From JAWSVE01 sp050633885 (GTDB lineage: Bacteria; Pseudomonadota; Gammaproteobacteria; Pseudomonadales; Cellvibrionaceae), in contig JBOEHK010000004.1 in the NCBI GenBank assembly GCA_050633885.1, positions 155,958 through 219,957 of the forward strand: a stretch of DNA of 64,000 nt, in the 5' to 3' direction. The position numbers were made by a program, and so were the translations under genes. Below the pieces are notes generated by a model. That model was given only the letters and a program-made list of their open reading frames with translations, was not told the origin of the DNA and did no database searches. Shown here piece by piece: positions 1 to 9,681 of this stretch (the stretch's first letter is position 1; each line of letters opens with the position of its first letter).

Positions 1-585
1 TAAATTAATAGCATCTAAAGCTTTTTGAGGCGACTGATCCGCATAGACTGTTGTAATTACAGCAATTGCTTTTTCATTGCTAGGGTCTTTTTTTAATATA
101 GAATTAGCAATATTAAGAGCCGATGCTTGATCTCCTTCTCTAGCAAAAAGCCCAGCTGAAATAATTTTTGCTTCGTTATTTTCAGGAGATAAAGATAATG
201 CCTTTTCAATATGATTACGTGCAAGATCATTTTCTTGCGCCGCAAAATAGATTTTAGATATTCCTATTTGTGCTTCAATATGATCTGGGTTTTCATCCAC
301 AACAGATTTATATTTAATAAATGCTTGTCTATATTCACCATTTATTTGATTAAGGTTAGCAAATAAAACAAGTGCGTTATAATTCTTTTTGTTAATTTGT
401 AAAACGTTTTTCAATTCTATTTTCGCTTTATCATAATTACTTTCTTCGAAATATTGCTGCGCTTTTTTAAGATATTTTTCTTGTCGGTCTTCAGCGCCAG
501 AGCAAGAAGACAACAAAATACTTGTAGTTCCATATATTATTATTTTTTTTACCAAATCTTTTGATGTTAATAGTTTCTTGTTCAT
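1..585 (-). CDS. PrsT-like TPR lipoprotein of the exosortase/EPS locus (partial, C-terminus off window)
   Basis: The reading frame runs from an ATG at 585 to the window edge without a stop, giving 195 residues. The N-terminus is a lipoprotein signal: a basic start, a hydrophobic stretch, and a lipobox LLSSC with Cys28 as the lipidation site. After it come degenerate tetratricopeptide repeats, with helix pairs such as ALVLFANLNQINGEYRQAF and AKIISAGLFAREGDQASAL. A TPR lipoprotein in this position matches the PrsT family, a protein of roughly 900 residues that accompanies PEP-CTERM/exosortase EPS loci, so most of the gene probably lies to the left. It is 24 bases downstream of the WecA-like gene on the same strand and likely co-transcribed. 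The family role (scaffold in EPS assembly) is inferred, not demonstrated. Confidence 0.8.
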   Translation of the reverse strand, partial: MNKKLLTSKDLVKKIIIYGTTSILLSSCSGAEDRQEKYLKKAQQYFEESNYDKAKIELKNVLQINKKNYNALVLFANLNQINGEYRQAFIKYKSVVDENPDHIEAQIGISKIYFAAQENDLARNHIEKALSLSPENNEAKIISAGLFAREGDQASALNIANSILKKDPSNEKAIAVITTVYADQSPQKALDAINL

Positions 586-609
586 AGAATATGTCCCATA
601 TAAAATATT

Positions 610-2223
610 TTACGTTAAACTAATAATTGCTAAGGCGAACAATCCGCCAAAATTTAGTAGAGAATGATTTTCTGTATTTCGGTTAATAACGTACTCAATG
701 GCGTAAATCATAACAACTAAGCGTAACAACATTGTTCCGGTTTCTATAAAAGAAGTAGCACTGGATAATAGTGGTGCTGACAACAAAATAAAAAGAACTA
801 GAATATCTTGATTGTCAACCCTAAATTGATTTTTTCGGGTAAGTCTAACAACGAATAGAAGCAATACAGCCATTATCATTAGTGAAAAATCTAGTATTTT
901 AACAACAATCATATGATCTATGAATGAAAACGGATAAAGAACTAAAGCACTTACTGAATATGAAATAACTCGGGTAGATACAGTTTGTAATCGTTTAAAG
1001 AAAAATAATAATGTTAAAGAAATTAAGATTAAAGTCAGTGATAGCAAAGATAAGCTTTCGTTATCTTTAACGAATGATGTAGAAGTCAGTGAAAAAATAA
1101 ACCAAACAGAGACCAGCGATATAGATATTATTGTTGCGCTGTTAATATAGATCCAATTAAACTTCCTAAAAAATAAGTTTCTTCGTTCTTTTTTTGTAGA
1201 TCTATTATGATCATCATGTACTTTCCATTGATAGATTTTTGCCATTATAACAGTGCTTATGGATGTAATGGCTATGCTTATAAATAGTATTATAATAAAT
1301 AAATCAGATTCAAAACGAAATATGTACCCAATAAAAATGAGAAGAAATTGTATAAGATAAATTAAGGCTACGGCTTCGTAGTGATGAAATCCAATTTTAA
1401 TTAATTGGTGATGGATATGATTTTTGTCTGCAGAAAAAGGCGATTTTTTGTAATAAATCCTAATAGCCATCACCATCATCATGTCAATGATAGGCAAACT
1501 AAAAATAATAATTGGTAATAAAGGACTGACAGTTGACGTTTCGAGTTGTGTAACAAGAACGGCTAAACAAGCAGCAGAAAATCCAAGAAATTGGCTTCCA
1601 GTATCTCCCATAAAGACAATAGCTGGATGCGTGTTGTAGCGAAGAAAGCCTAATAAAGCACCAATTATTGCCATTGCGACACTTAAAATAATTGGCTCAT
1701 TGGAGCAAAAACCAAGGTAACCAATGAACCCTAAACTAACAACAATTGTACCTGCTGTTAACCCGTCTAAACCATCTGATAACGCAATCGCATTCGTCAC
1801 AGACATAATAAAAAGAAAAACAATAGTATTTACAAGCCAGCCAGGAATGTTTAATTGATCTATGAATGGTATATTGTTGAATGATATGTCCCCGCTCATA
1901 AATACCAATGTAGCGATTATCTGGCCAAAAAATTTCCAATAAAAGGCTAATTCAAATCTATCATCGAGAACTCCAACAAAAACGATAACAAGCGCTCCTA
2001 CTAAATATGAGAGCATTTTTATATCTGGTGATAAGTAGATAACGGTGAGAAAAAAAGCAATTGCTATCGCTATTCCACCACTACGCGGAATTATCTTCGT
2101 ATGTATTTTTCTTAAGCCATCAGGAGTATCTACTAACCCTAATGTAGTCGCATATCTCATAAACACTGGAACAAGTGCAATGCTGATAAATAAGGATAAA
2201 GCAAAACTTAATGATGCGTTCAT
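610..2223 (-). CDS. WecA/MraY-family undecaprenyl-phosphate sugar-1-phosphate transferase with C-terminal membrane extension
   Basis: Polytopic inner-membrane enzyme expected to load the first sugar phosphate (often GlcNAc-1-P) onto undecaprenyl phosphate and so start EPS repeat-unit synthesis. The family motifs are all present: DD at residues 87-88 (VLDDRFEL), NAIALSDGLDGL at 144-155, GD at 206-207 (FMGDTGS), and the HIHH cluster (KNHIHHQLI) near 270. At 537 residues it is about 200 longer than a typical WecA. The extra C-terminal part has several more hydrophobic segments and no recognisable catalytic motif. It starts 14 bases after the exosortase stop codon. The sugar specificity cannot be read from the sequence. 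Confidence 0.88.
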   Translation of the reverse strand: MNASLSFALSLFISIALVPVFMRYATTLGLVDTPDGLRKIHTKIIPRSGGIAIAIAFFLTVIYLSPDIKMLSYLVGALVIVFVGVLDDRFELAFYWKFFGQIIATLVFMSGDISFNNIPFIDQLNIPGWLVNTIVFLFIMSVTNAIALSDGLDGLTAGTIVVSLGFIGYLGFCSNEPIILSVAMAIIGALLGFLRYNTHPAIVFMGDTGSQFLGFSAACLAVLVTQLETSTVSPLLPIIIFSLPIIDMMMVMAIRIYYKKSPFSADKNHIHHQLIKIGFHHYEAVALIYLIQFLLIFIGYIFRFESDLFIIILFISIAITSISTVIMAKIYQWKVHDDHNRSTKKERRNLFFRKFNWIYINSATIISISLVSVWFIFSLTSTSFVKDNESLSLLSLTLILISLTLLFFFKRLQTVSTRVISYSVSALVLYPFSFIDHMIVVKILDFSLMIMAVLLLFVVRLTRKNQFRVDNQDILVLFILLSAPLLSSATSFIETGTMLLRLVVMIYAIEYVINRNTENHSLLNFGGLFALAIISLT

Positions 2224-2236
2224 TTTATTAAATCAG

Positions 2237-3853
2237 TTAGTTCGGTATAAAGTTATGGAGTAGAGGATTGAATTCTTCTAAGAATTTTTCTATATGTTGG
2301 TCAATTTCTACTTCATTAGCGGTGGAGCTTAATGGTACAACGATTCTTACTAATGCACCGTCAGTCCTGTTCTGCGTTAAAGAATCCCAGAATAAAAACC
2401 ATTTAGCTAAATATTCGTTTGTAATAATTCTGCCACGTTGTTGAAACCAATAGTAAACAATACTTTTTTCATCTCCATTTTGAATGATCGCACGATTAAC
2501 TTTTAATGGTTCGCCTTTGGGGTTTGGTATATCTCTAATGACATAATTTTCAATCTGTTTTATTCTCCAGCCTCCACCGGGAATGCACGATCTTGGTGAA
2601 TGAATAGAGGCTCCTGATCTCTGAGAATTGTAATAAGCTACGTACAAATTGAGAGGAATTTTACTATTTCTATAAGTAAAATCTGCAATAAAATAGTCAG
2701 TAAATTTAAGAGTATCTATAATATTATTTTCTAAATTACTTTCATGACCAGTCCAATCTCCCTTGAGTAAAGGAAAGAGTGAAAATGTAGGTCTATCTAT
2801 TTCTTTTTCTAATCGTTTATCGATAGATAATGAGAAAGGGACCACGATCAAGAGAGCAACAATAAAGATTATAAGGGGATCGCGTATGTTATTAAATTTT
2901 TGATATATTTTTATATCAGAGAAAGAAGGGAATGTTAAATCTATTCGATCAAAAAAATGGCCTTTATTATATAAAATTTTATGGAAAATAAATATCTCAA
3001 GCATCAATAAAGAAAGGCAAGCAATAAAGACTACCCAGCCTTCAAAGTCGTGTAAAAAACCTTCAGCTGCAGCAATTCCCCAATAATTTACAGTAATACC
3101 TATAATCGCAATACGAAAACTATTCATCACTATTGTAATAGGTATGGTTGTAAAAAAAATAATAACGCGCTGCCAAATAGGCGCTTGGAATAAATAAGCT
3201 ATTAAAAATCCAAAACTTAATAACGGAAACAAATATCTTAAACCACTACAAGCTTCAACTACTTGAAGCTTGTAGTTACCAAGATCAATAATATTTCCTT
3301 CAAGAAAGACACTGATATCAAATAAGCGAATTATAAAAACGCCAATATTGGATGATAATAGTTGTAATTGACTAGAAAGATTGGCATATAAAAAGTTGGG
3401 GAGGGGAATCATAAATGATAAGTAAACGATTGGGGCCCATAGTTTACGTAAACCATTCATTCCAAAAATAGCAATTAAGATGCTAGCCAAAGCCACTATA
3501 AAACCGTATTGCATAATAATAAAAATAGTGCTTAACTTTCCAATAATTAACATCGCCAACCCAGCAATTAAAAATACAATTGATAGCCAGCGATTTTTAG
3601 GTGTTTCTTGAGTAACTTGAGGTAATTTTTGGAAAACTAAGAGCAAACTGACGAGAGGGATAAGATAACCATGGCTATATTCTTCAAGCGTCCACTTATC
3701 AATCATTTCAAGCAGACCATCATAAAATCCAAAGATCAGCAATATAAAAGATACTGCACCAATACCAAAAATAAAAAGCGTATCGTTTTTTTGTGGATCG
3801 TTAAGATTTATTGTGTAGCCTCTCGGAGGAGAGTTTTTATGAGCCGAATCCAT
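2237..3853 (-). CDS. xrtD: Exosortase (XrtD/VPLPA-CTERM type) with fused EpsI domain
   Basis: Membrane transpeptidase-like enzyme that recognises a C-terminal tripartite sorting signal and processes secreted proteins for the envelope or matrix. About eight transmembrane segments fill residues 25-290. The exosortase triad is visible: Cys202 in EACSGLRY, Arg247 in NSFRIA, and His268 in LHDFEG. From about residue 330 a second hydrophobic segment leads into a soluble EpsI (DUF3485) domain containing SPRSCIPGGGW with Cys423. The subtype is assigned from context: the nearest substrate ends in a VPLPA signal, the partner of exosortase D. Length (538) fits an exosortase-EpsI fusion. The gene follows fcl after a 150-base gap and sits upstream of the WecA-like gene. 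XrtD versus another exosortase class would need a profile search. Confidence 0.88.
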   Translation of the reverse strand: MDSAHKNSPPRGYTINLNDPQKNDTLFIFGIGAVSFILLIFGFYDGLLEMIDKWTLEEYSHGYLIPLVSLLLVFQKLPQVTQETPKNRWLSIVFLIAGLAMLIIGKLSTIFIIMQYGFIVALASILIAIFGMNGLRKLWAPIVYLSFMIPLPNFLYANLSSQLQLLSSNIGVFIIRLFDISVFLEGNIIDLGNYKLQVVEACSGLRYLFPLLSFGFLIAYLFQAPIWQRVIIFFTTIPITIVMNSFRIAIIGITVNYWGIAAAEGFLHDFEGWVVFIACLSLLMLEIFIFHKILYNKGHFFDRIDLTFPSFSDIKIYQKFNNIRDPLIIFIVALLIVVPFSLSIDKRLEKEIDRPTFSLFPLLKGDWTGHESNLENNIIDTLKFTDYFIADFTYRNSKIPLNLYVAYYNSQRSGASIHSPRSCIPGGGWRIKQIENYVIRDIPNPKGEPLKVNRAIIQNGDEKSIVYYWFQQRGRIITNEYLAKWFLFWDSLTQNRTDGALVRIVVPLSSTANEVEIDQHIEKFLEEFNPLLHNFIPN

Positions 3854-4003
3854 TTTTATGTCCGTTTTTCAAGCTAGCTATTCCAGAGCTAATCCGCACG
3901 TACAACTATCCACGCAATTAGCTCAAAATGAGAGATTATTAAGAGTAGTAATGGTTGTTTAGAGGTTATTTAGAGTGTATTGCGGAATTCTTACAAATGC
4001 GTT

Positions 4004-4969
4004 TCAAAAACGAAGGGTTTGTCTGTTTTTTATAAACCAGTCATAGGTTGTCAGTAAACCATTTCTCAGGTCAATATTGGGTTTCCATCCCTGTGACATT
4101 AATAATGAAGTATCGAGAAGTTTTTTAGGAGTTCCATCAGGCTTAAGCGGGTTAAAACGAATGTCGCCGTTATAACCAACAACATCTTTAATGGTTAATG
4201 CCAGATCTTTAATCGATATATCAGAACCGAAACCAGCATTAATATGAGAACAATGTGGTTTAGTTATTTTTTGATACTGATCTTTCGGTAAGTCGATAAC
4301 TTTCATGCAAGCCTGTGCCATATCATCAACATATAAAAACTCTCTACGAGCCTTTCCTGTCCCCCAAACCTCCACGTGGTCAATACCTGAGACTTTAGCT
4401 TCGTGAAATTTACGCAGAAGAGCAGGAACCACATGACTATTTTCTAATGAAAAGTTATCACGAGGACCATACAGATTGGTTGGCATGATTGATCGGTAAT
4501 CAGTTCCAAACTGTCTGTTATAACTCTCGCATAATTTTATACCCGAAATTTTCGCAATAGCATATGCCTCATTAGTCGGCTCTAGAGTACCAGTCAATAA
4601 GTCAGACTCAGTCATTGGTTGCTTACACATTTTTGGATAGATACAAGAGCTACCTAGAAATAGAATTTTGGGGACTTTTGCAAGAAATGCAGCATGAATA
4701 GTATTGCACTCAATCATAAGGTTTGAGTATATAAATTCAGCAGGGTAGATGTTATTGGCTTTAATACCACCAACTTTGGCGGCGGCCAATATTATTAAGT
4801 CGAGATCGTTCTCGCGAATAAATCGCTGAGTATCTATTTGGTCGGTTAAATCAAGCGTCGTTTTATCAGCAAAAATTAGTTCAAAAGTATCAAATTTTTT
4901 CATTAATTTAACAATTGCGGAGCCGACCATGCCTTTGTGACCAGCAATAAAAACACGAGTTTTAGGCAT
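4004..4969 (-). CDS. fcl: GDP-L-fucose synthase
   Basis: Bifunctional epimerase/reductase converting GDP-4-keto-6-deoxymannose to GDP-L-fucose with NADPH, in the cytoplasm. Short-chain dehydrogenase fold: the nucleotide-binding glycine motif is FIAGHKGMVGSAI near the N-terminus, followed by LDLTD, GSSCIYP with the catalytic Ser, and the YAIAK Tyr-Lys pair. An upstream in-frame ATG at 4999 exists, but the ATG at 4969 gives the normal N-terminus (MPKTRVFIAG). It overlaps the last codons of gmd by eight bases, as expected for translational coupling. The gmd-fcl pair implies that fucose, or a sugar derived from this pathway, is in the EPS. Confidence 0.95.
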   Translation of the reverse strand: MPKTRVFIAGHKGMVGSAIVKLMKKFDTFELIFADKTTLDLTDQIDTQRFIRENDLDLIILAAAKVGGIKANNIYPAEFIYSNLMIECNTIHAAFLAKVPKILFLGSSCIYPKMCKQPMTESDLLTGTLEPTNEAYAIAKISGIKLCESYNRQFGTDYRSIMPTNLYGPRDNFSLENSHVVPALLRKFHEAKVSGIDHVEVWGTGKARREFLYVDDMAQACMKVIDLPKDQYQKITKPHCSHINAGFGSDISIKDLALTIKDVVGYNGDIRFNPLKPDGTPKKLLDTSLLMSQGWKPNIDLRNGLLTTYDWFIKNRQTLRF

Positions 4970-6101
4970 AGCGATACTCATCGCTATCCGAAAGAACAAA
5001 TCCTTTGTTTTTTAAAACCTGAAAACGTTTAGCTTGATCTAAATCGTGCAATACCATTTCGGAAATTAACTCCATGAGAGAAACTTTTGGAGACCAGTCT
5101 AACTGCTTTTTCGCTTTAGATGGATCACCCAATAGTGTTTCCACTTCTGTAGGGCGGAAATAAGCAGGGTCAATATGAATAATTGTTTTACCAACTAAAA
5201 ACTTTCCATTAATCCCTAGTCCTAGATCTTTAAAAGCAGAAACCATCCCTTTTTCGTTTATACCTTCTCCTGTCCATTCTATAGATAGGCCCAGTCGCTC
5301 TGCGCTCATATTGATAAATTGCCTTACAGAATATTGAATACCTGTAGCGATAACATAATCTTCAGGTTGATCTTGCTGCAACATAAGCCACTGCATTTCG
5401 ACGTAGTCTTTCGCATGGCCCCAGTCACGCAAAGAATCAATATTTCCCATAAATAAATTATCTTGTAAGCCTAAAGAAATTCTTGATAGGGCCCGCGTTA
5501 TTTTTCTCGTGACAAACGTTTCACCTCGCCGAGGTGATTCATGGTTAAATAAAATGCCATTACACGCAAAAATATTATAGGCTTCACGATAATTAACACA
5601 CATCCAATAAGCATAAAGTTTAGCGACGGCATAAGGAGAACGTGGATAGAAAGGTGTTTTTTCAGTTTGAGGAACTTGTTGGACTAGACCGTAAAGTTCG
5701 GATGTAGAAGCTTGATAAAATTTAGTCTTTTCTTCTAATTTTAACAACCGTATCGCTTCTAAAATTCTTAACGTACCAACAGCATCCACATCAGCTGTAT
5801 ATTCTGGCGATTCAAACGAAACGGCTACGTGGCTCATAGCCCCTAAATTATAGATTTCATCTGGTTGTATTTGTTGCACCAGCCTCACTATATTTGAGGT
5901 GTCGGATAAGTCACCGTAATGTAATAAAAAGTTCACATCTTTGTCATGTTGATCTTGATAGATATGATCAACACGGTCTGTATTAAATGAAGAAGCTCTT
6001 CTTTTTATACCGTGAACTTCGTAACCTTTTTCGAGCAAGAACTCGGCTAAGTAAGAACCATCCTGGCCAGTAATACCTGTAATTAGTGCTTTCTTCTTCA
6101 T
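4962..6101 (-). CDS. gmd: GDP-mannose 4,6-dehydratase
   Basis: Converts GDP-D-mannose to GDP-4-keto-6-deoxy-D-mannose, the branch point to GDP-fucose and GDP-rhamnose-type sugars. Full length at 379 residues. The N-terminal Rossmann motif GITGQDGSYLAEFLLEKGYE is intact, as are the STSELYG active-site segment, the YxxxK pair (SPYAVAKLYAYW) and the NHESPRRGETFVTRKI signature. The 3' end overlaps fcl, so the two are translated as a pair. A 76-base gap separates the start from the upstream GT2 gene on the same strand. Function is secure from the motif set. Confidence 0.96.
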   Translation of the reverse strand: MKKKALITGITGQDGSYLAEFLLEKGYEVHGIKRRASSFNTDRVDHIYQDQHDKDVNFLLHYGDLSDTSNIVRLVQQIQPDEIYNLGAMSHVAVSFESPEYTADVDAVGTLRILEAIRLLKLEEKTKFYQASTSELYGLVQQVPQTEKTPFYPRSPYAVAKLYAYWMCVNYREAYNIFACNGILFNHESPRRGETFVTRKITRALSRISLGLQDNLFMGNIDSLRDWGHAKDYVEMQWLMLQQDQPEDYVIATGIQYSVRQFINMSAERLGLSIEWTGEGINEKGMVSAFKDLGLGINGKFLVGKTIIHIDPAYFRPTEVETLLGDPSKAKKQLDWSPKVSLMELISEMVLHDLDQAKRFQVLKNKGFVLSDSDEYRYA

Positions 6102-6177
6102 GATTTATTACATTTCAATGTATTTCTTATAATGTAAACACTTTTTGTGACAGTTTCGAGTAACCCAAAGAATAGCT

Positions 6178-7092
6178 TTAAGTTAATTTAAGAGCTGTAT
6201 GTTTTTCGAGAATTTCGAGAATTTGGTGTTTATCAGTGGTCTTTATAATTAATTTTTCAGCTTCGTATTGTTTAATATCGACTAGTACGCGATACCAGAA
6301 TGCATGTAAAAAATGAAATCCAAACCCTCGGATTCCATCTAAGAAGCCAAGTCTAATAATATACCGATAGATGAAATAAATTATAGGACGAATAAACAGC
6401 GGCATTCGACCATATATATTTTCTTTAATTGCACGCTTTGTTGCTGTTTGAGCGGATGAGGTTTCTCGAACTGACTTATCTCTAGGCATAAAATCATAAC
6501 GTAAATTTAAATTATCTATGGTTTCTCTTGTCGCGTAACTATTATGTTTTTCTGTCCACCAAGTGATATCATTTTTATTGTCGTCAATGATATCTACGTC
6601 GATATGCGTAGATTTTCCATTCTCTAATACTATGTGTTCATCCATCCATCGAGATTCTATTCTCCCAAAACCTTTACGCCATATACGTAAATGTGTAATA
6701 GGGTACATAGTTCCATGCTTTATCCATTTACCCATGAAAAAATATTTACGTTTTATGTAGACCCCTGATATATCTGGAGATAGTGAACTTAGAGCCCTAA
6801 GATTTTTTGAATTTTTAGGATCAAGATATTCATCGGCATCTATTCTGAAAATCCAATCAGTGGACATTTCAACATTGTCTAATGCCCACTGAAATTGGTT
6901 AGAATAATTAACCCAAGGATTTTTAAAAACATGAGCACCGAGAGATTCAGCTTTAAATACAGTGTCGTCTTTTGAATAGCTATCGATAACAACAATGTTT
7001 TCTATGAGTGGCGTTAAGCTACGAATACACCTTTCTATGTGGTTAGATTCGTTATAGGTAAGAATAACAGCCGTAATACTTAGTTTTTCCAT
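6178..7092 (-). CDS. Family 2 glycosyltransferase
   Basis: Cytoplasmic-face GT-A enzyme that adds a sugar to the lipid-linked EPS repeat. The N-terminus has the GT2 start ITAVILTYNESNHIERCIRS, then VVIDSYSKDDT and the metal/nucleotide-binding DADEY motif (IFRIDADEYL) near residue 86. Length 304 fits the WaaE/KdtX-like branch of GT2, and a hydrophobic amphipathic region near FIRPIIYFIYRY may give membrane attachment. It lies 18 bases after the GT4 gene and is part of the same minus-strand operon. Donor and acceptor cannot be inferred. Confidence 0.87.
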   Translation of the reverse strand: MEKLSITAVILTYNESNHIERCIRSLTPLIENIVVIDSYSKDDTVFKAESLGAHVFKNPWVNYSNQFQWALDNVEMSTDWIFRIDADEYLDPKNSKNLRALSSLSPDISGVYIKRKYFFMGKWIKHGTMYPITHLRIWRKGFGRIESRWMDEHIVLENGKSTHIDVDIIDDNKNDITWWTEKHNSYATRETIDNLNLRYDFMPRDKSVRETSSAQTATKRAIKENIYGRMPLFIRPIIYFIYRYIIRLGFLDGIRGFGFHFLHAFWYRVLVDIKQYEAEKLIIKTTDKHQILEILEKHTALKLT

Positions 7093-7110
7093 GTTGATAA
7101 CCTTTTTGAT

Positions 7111-8244
7111 TTAAACGATATGAACATAAGATGGTTTTTCACCATTTTGTTGGAGCCACTGATATGTCGCATTCATTTTTTCTGCAGATTGATGCCAAGA
7201 AAAATTATCCATAACCCATTGTCTACCTATTTTTCCCATTGCAATTAGGTCTTCCTCTGCCATACCGTTTACTTGTTGTAGTAGCGATGCTATAGCACCA
7301 ATATTTCGATCAATCCACCATCCGCATTTTATGCTGTTGATTTTCTCCCAGGGCGTACCTTTTGTAGTGATAACAGGTATTCCATGAGCAAGTGCTTCAG
7401 CAATTACAATGCCGAAATTTTCTGAAAGACTAGGTAAAACAAATACATCACTCGAAAGTAATAATTTTGTTTTATCATCATCATATTTAGCGGGTAAATA
7501 ATTAACACGCTTTCCAGATAAATATTTAATTCGGTCAATAATTTTACTTAAGTAAGGTTCTTCTCCTGGCCCACAGATTGTTAATTCCCAGTCAGGCATG
7601 CTTTGATAAATTGTGAGCCAAGCATCTATAAGTATCTCGATTCCTTTATGAGGGTGAATGCGACTCATAAAAAGTATCTTTTTTGATTTTTTAAGACTTT
7701 TTTTAGGGATTCTAGCGGGATAATCAACACCATTTTCAATAATGGTGACAGGTCCTTGCAATCCATTGTTTCGAATAGATTGGTACTCCGACTCAGAGGC
7801 AGCATGAAAGCAGGTCGCATTTTTGAGGACAGAGTTTTGCCAACACAGTCCAAAAATTTTCTTTTTGATACTGGATCTTGATAATGCATCTTTTTGCAGC
7901 ATACCTCTTGGTGAAATTACATGGACGCATTGTCTTTTTTTTTGTACTTGAAAAGAATAATAACTTGGCATTTGCCATAAACCATGGCTATGAATTATGT
8001 CTTTATTTGATGTGTTCTGCATTAATGAATGGAACATTTGTGGAGAAAAACCAAGAATATGTGGACCTACTTGGTTGTGGAAAATGGCTGGACACCCCAA
8101 AATGTTAGTTTTGGTCTTTGGGTTTAATGATTGAATGACAACATGCTTATTAAACTTTAATAGTTCTTCGCAAAGTCGTGGCACAGTGTAGCTGGGTCCA
8201 CCAAATCGTCTATCTATACTTGTTATAGTGTGAAAAATTTTCAT
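7111..8244 (-). CDS. Family 4 glycosyltransferase
   Basis: GT-B fold retaining glycosyltransferase of 377 residues. The N-terminal acceptor half shows RRFGGPSYTVPRLCEEL and HSHGLWQMPSYY. The C-terminal half carries the donor-binding signature: KILFMSRIHPHKGIEIL, then SDVFVLPSLSENFGIVIAEAL with the EX7E-type Glu residues, then GIPVITT. The start overlaps the stop of the upstream polymerase gene by four bases (8241-8244), so translation is coupled. It presumably adds one sugar of the EPS repeat. Substrate unknown. Confidence 0.88.
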   Translation of the reverse strand: MKIFHTITSIDRRFGGPSYTVPRLCEELLKFNKHVVIQSLNPKTKTNILGCPAIFHNQVGPHILGFSPQMFHSLMQNTSNKDIIHSHGLWQMPSYYSFQVQKKRQCVHVISPRGMLQKDALSRSSIKKKIFGLCWQNSVLKNATCFHAASESEYQSIRNNGLQGPVTIIENGVDYPARIPKKSLKKSKKILFMSRIHPHKGIEILIDAWLTIYQSMPDWELTICGPGEEPYLSKIIDRIKYLSGKRVNYLPAKYDDDKTKLLLSSDVFVLPSLSENFGIVIAEALAHGIPVITTKGTPWEKINSIKCGWWIDRNIGAIASLLQQVNGMAEEDLIAMGKIGRQWVMDNFSWHQSAEKMNATYQWLQQNGEKPSYVHIV

Positions 8245-9680
8245 TGTTGAACCAATTTTTGTTTGCGTTTATAAATTCTGTTTGATTGTGTCGTCATTGC
8301 AATAAGCAGCATAAAAAATATTCCTATTCCCCCTATTGAAAAAAATACAGCTTCACCAATATTAATAAACAGACAAGAAAAATATAGACAACAGATATGA
8401 ATATTTTTAGATCTCACTACTAGTTTAGTGAGTATAAAAATTAGATATATAAAAAAAATAGTACCAACAATCCCAACTTCTTCCAGAATAGCAGCGGGTA
8501 AAAAGCCTTTCTCTACAGGTGCAGAAATGGGTATACCCATATACTTCCTGATACCTTTTGAGGATTGGTCACCTGGGTATACACCAAAACCAAAGCCAAT
8601 CAATGGTTTTTCTAAAAAATTATTCCATTGAGATTCTAGGCCGCCGCTTCTAGATTCTAAGGCTTGCTCAAGATTAGAAGATTCTCGCTTAAAGATAAAT
8701 GCCGTCAGTTGGTTTTGTATATATGATGAACTAAGGATAACAACTGAAGTTGTGATGCTTATTAAAGAGATTGAAACAAGCACCCTAATGTACGACCCCC
8801 ATTTTATAGTTTCGCGTCGTTTGATGAAAAACAAAACACCCGTCGAAATCAAGCTTAATGCTAATGCAGCGATTGATGTTCTTGTTTGAGAAAGAACCAT
8901 AAACGTCAAGATTATAAGAGCTGAAATATAATAAAATACAGGATATTTAGGTTTGCTGAAAATAATCGACGAAATTAAATAAGCAGAAATTGGCGTTAAA
9001 AATATTCCAAATGCTTGAGGATGGTTCATTATTCCTTGAAAAGCAGTACCATTAAAAGCAAAAGCGATACTTGGTGTTAATAAAGTCATGCTAGATAAGA
9101 CAAGGTAAAACAAGATAATCGCAATTAAATAATTAATACTCATTATTAGTTGATTTCGATTCATCTGTCCGATAATTGAGAATAAAGTAATACTCCCAAA
9201 ATAAAATGAAAGTAATTTCATAATCGATACGTCAACTGAACTACTAGTAATCACTGTAAGTATCGTGGCAATTACAGAAAATAACGACAATGCAATAATA
9301 GGCTTTATTGCATAATATGTCGTTGCTGGCAAATATCGAATAGCGCAAATGATAAGTAGCAGCCACCCCATCAAACCAAATGATTCGGTAAAAACGAATA
9401 CTTCAGAGTTTAGCTGACGAATGAATGCAATCGTGGAAACAGAAAATACCGCAAAAGGGGGGCCAAAGAGTGCAGCAACTATAATGACCAAGCTAATTAT
9501 GGTTATTGTTTTTGGAAGAAAGAATAGAATTAAGTGAATTGCAGTAAGCACTGCCAATACTTTAACTAAAATAGTTATATCTAATATATTTTTAGATTTT
9601 TTCCTAATATTGTTTTTTGTACGATTTATTTTATTTTTTGAAAGCTGATAAATCGGTCTTGTGATAGCACTATTCTGCAT
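8241..9680 (-). CDS. O-antigen polymerase/ligase-like membrane protein (Wzy-like)
   Basis: A 479-residue polytopic membrane protein with about ten to twelve hydrophobic segments and one large periplasmic loop. The loop contains EKPLIGFGFGVYPGDQS, which resembles the conserved loop of the O-antigen ligase/polymerase (Wzy_C) family. Expected to polymerise lipid-linked repeats on the periplasmic face. It is located between flippase and glycosyltransferase genes, one base apart from the flippase stop and overlapping the next GT4 by four bases. Polymerase is preferred over WaaL-type ligase because the locus needs a Wzy and no other candidate is present. Confidence 0.78.
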   Translation of the reverse strand: MQNSAITRPIYQLSKNKINRTKNNIRKKSKNILDITILVKVLAVLTAIHLILFFLPKTITIISLVIIVAALFGPPFAVFSVSTIAFIRQLNSEVFVFTESFGLMGWLLLIICAIRYLPATTYYAIKPIIALSLFSVIATILTVITSSSVDVSIMKLLSFYFGSITLFSIIGQMNRNQLIMSINYLIAIILFYLVLSSMTLLTPSIAFAFNGTAFQGIMNHPQAFGIFLTPISAYLISSIIFSKPKYPVFYYISALIILTFMVLSQTRTSIAALALSLISTGVLFFIKRRETIKWGSYIRVLVSISLISITTSVVILSSSYIQNQLTAFIFKRESSNLEQALESRSGGLESQWNNFLEKPLIGFGFGVYPGDQSSKGIRKYMGIPISAPVEKGFLPAAILEEVGIVGTIFFIYLIFILTKLVVRSKNIHICCLYFSCLFINIGEAVFFSIGGIGIFFMLLIAMTTQSNRIYKRKQKLVQQ

Positions 9681-9681
9681 A

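Noticed and set aside
4970..4999. Longer N-terminus for GDP-fucose synthase
   Set aside because: Adds ten residues before the conserved MPKTRVFIAG start; the ATG at 4969 overlaps the gmd end as a coupled start.
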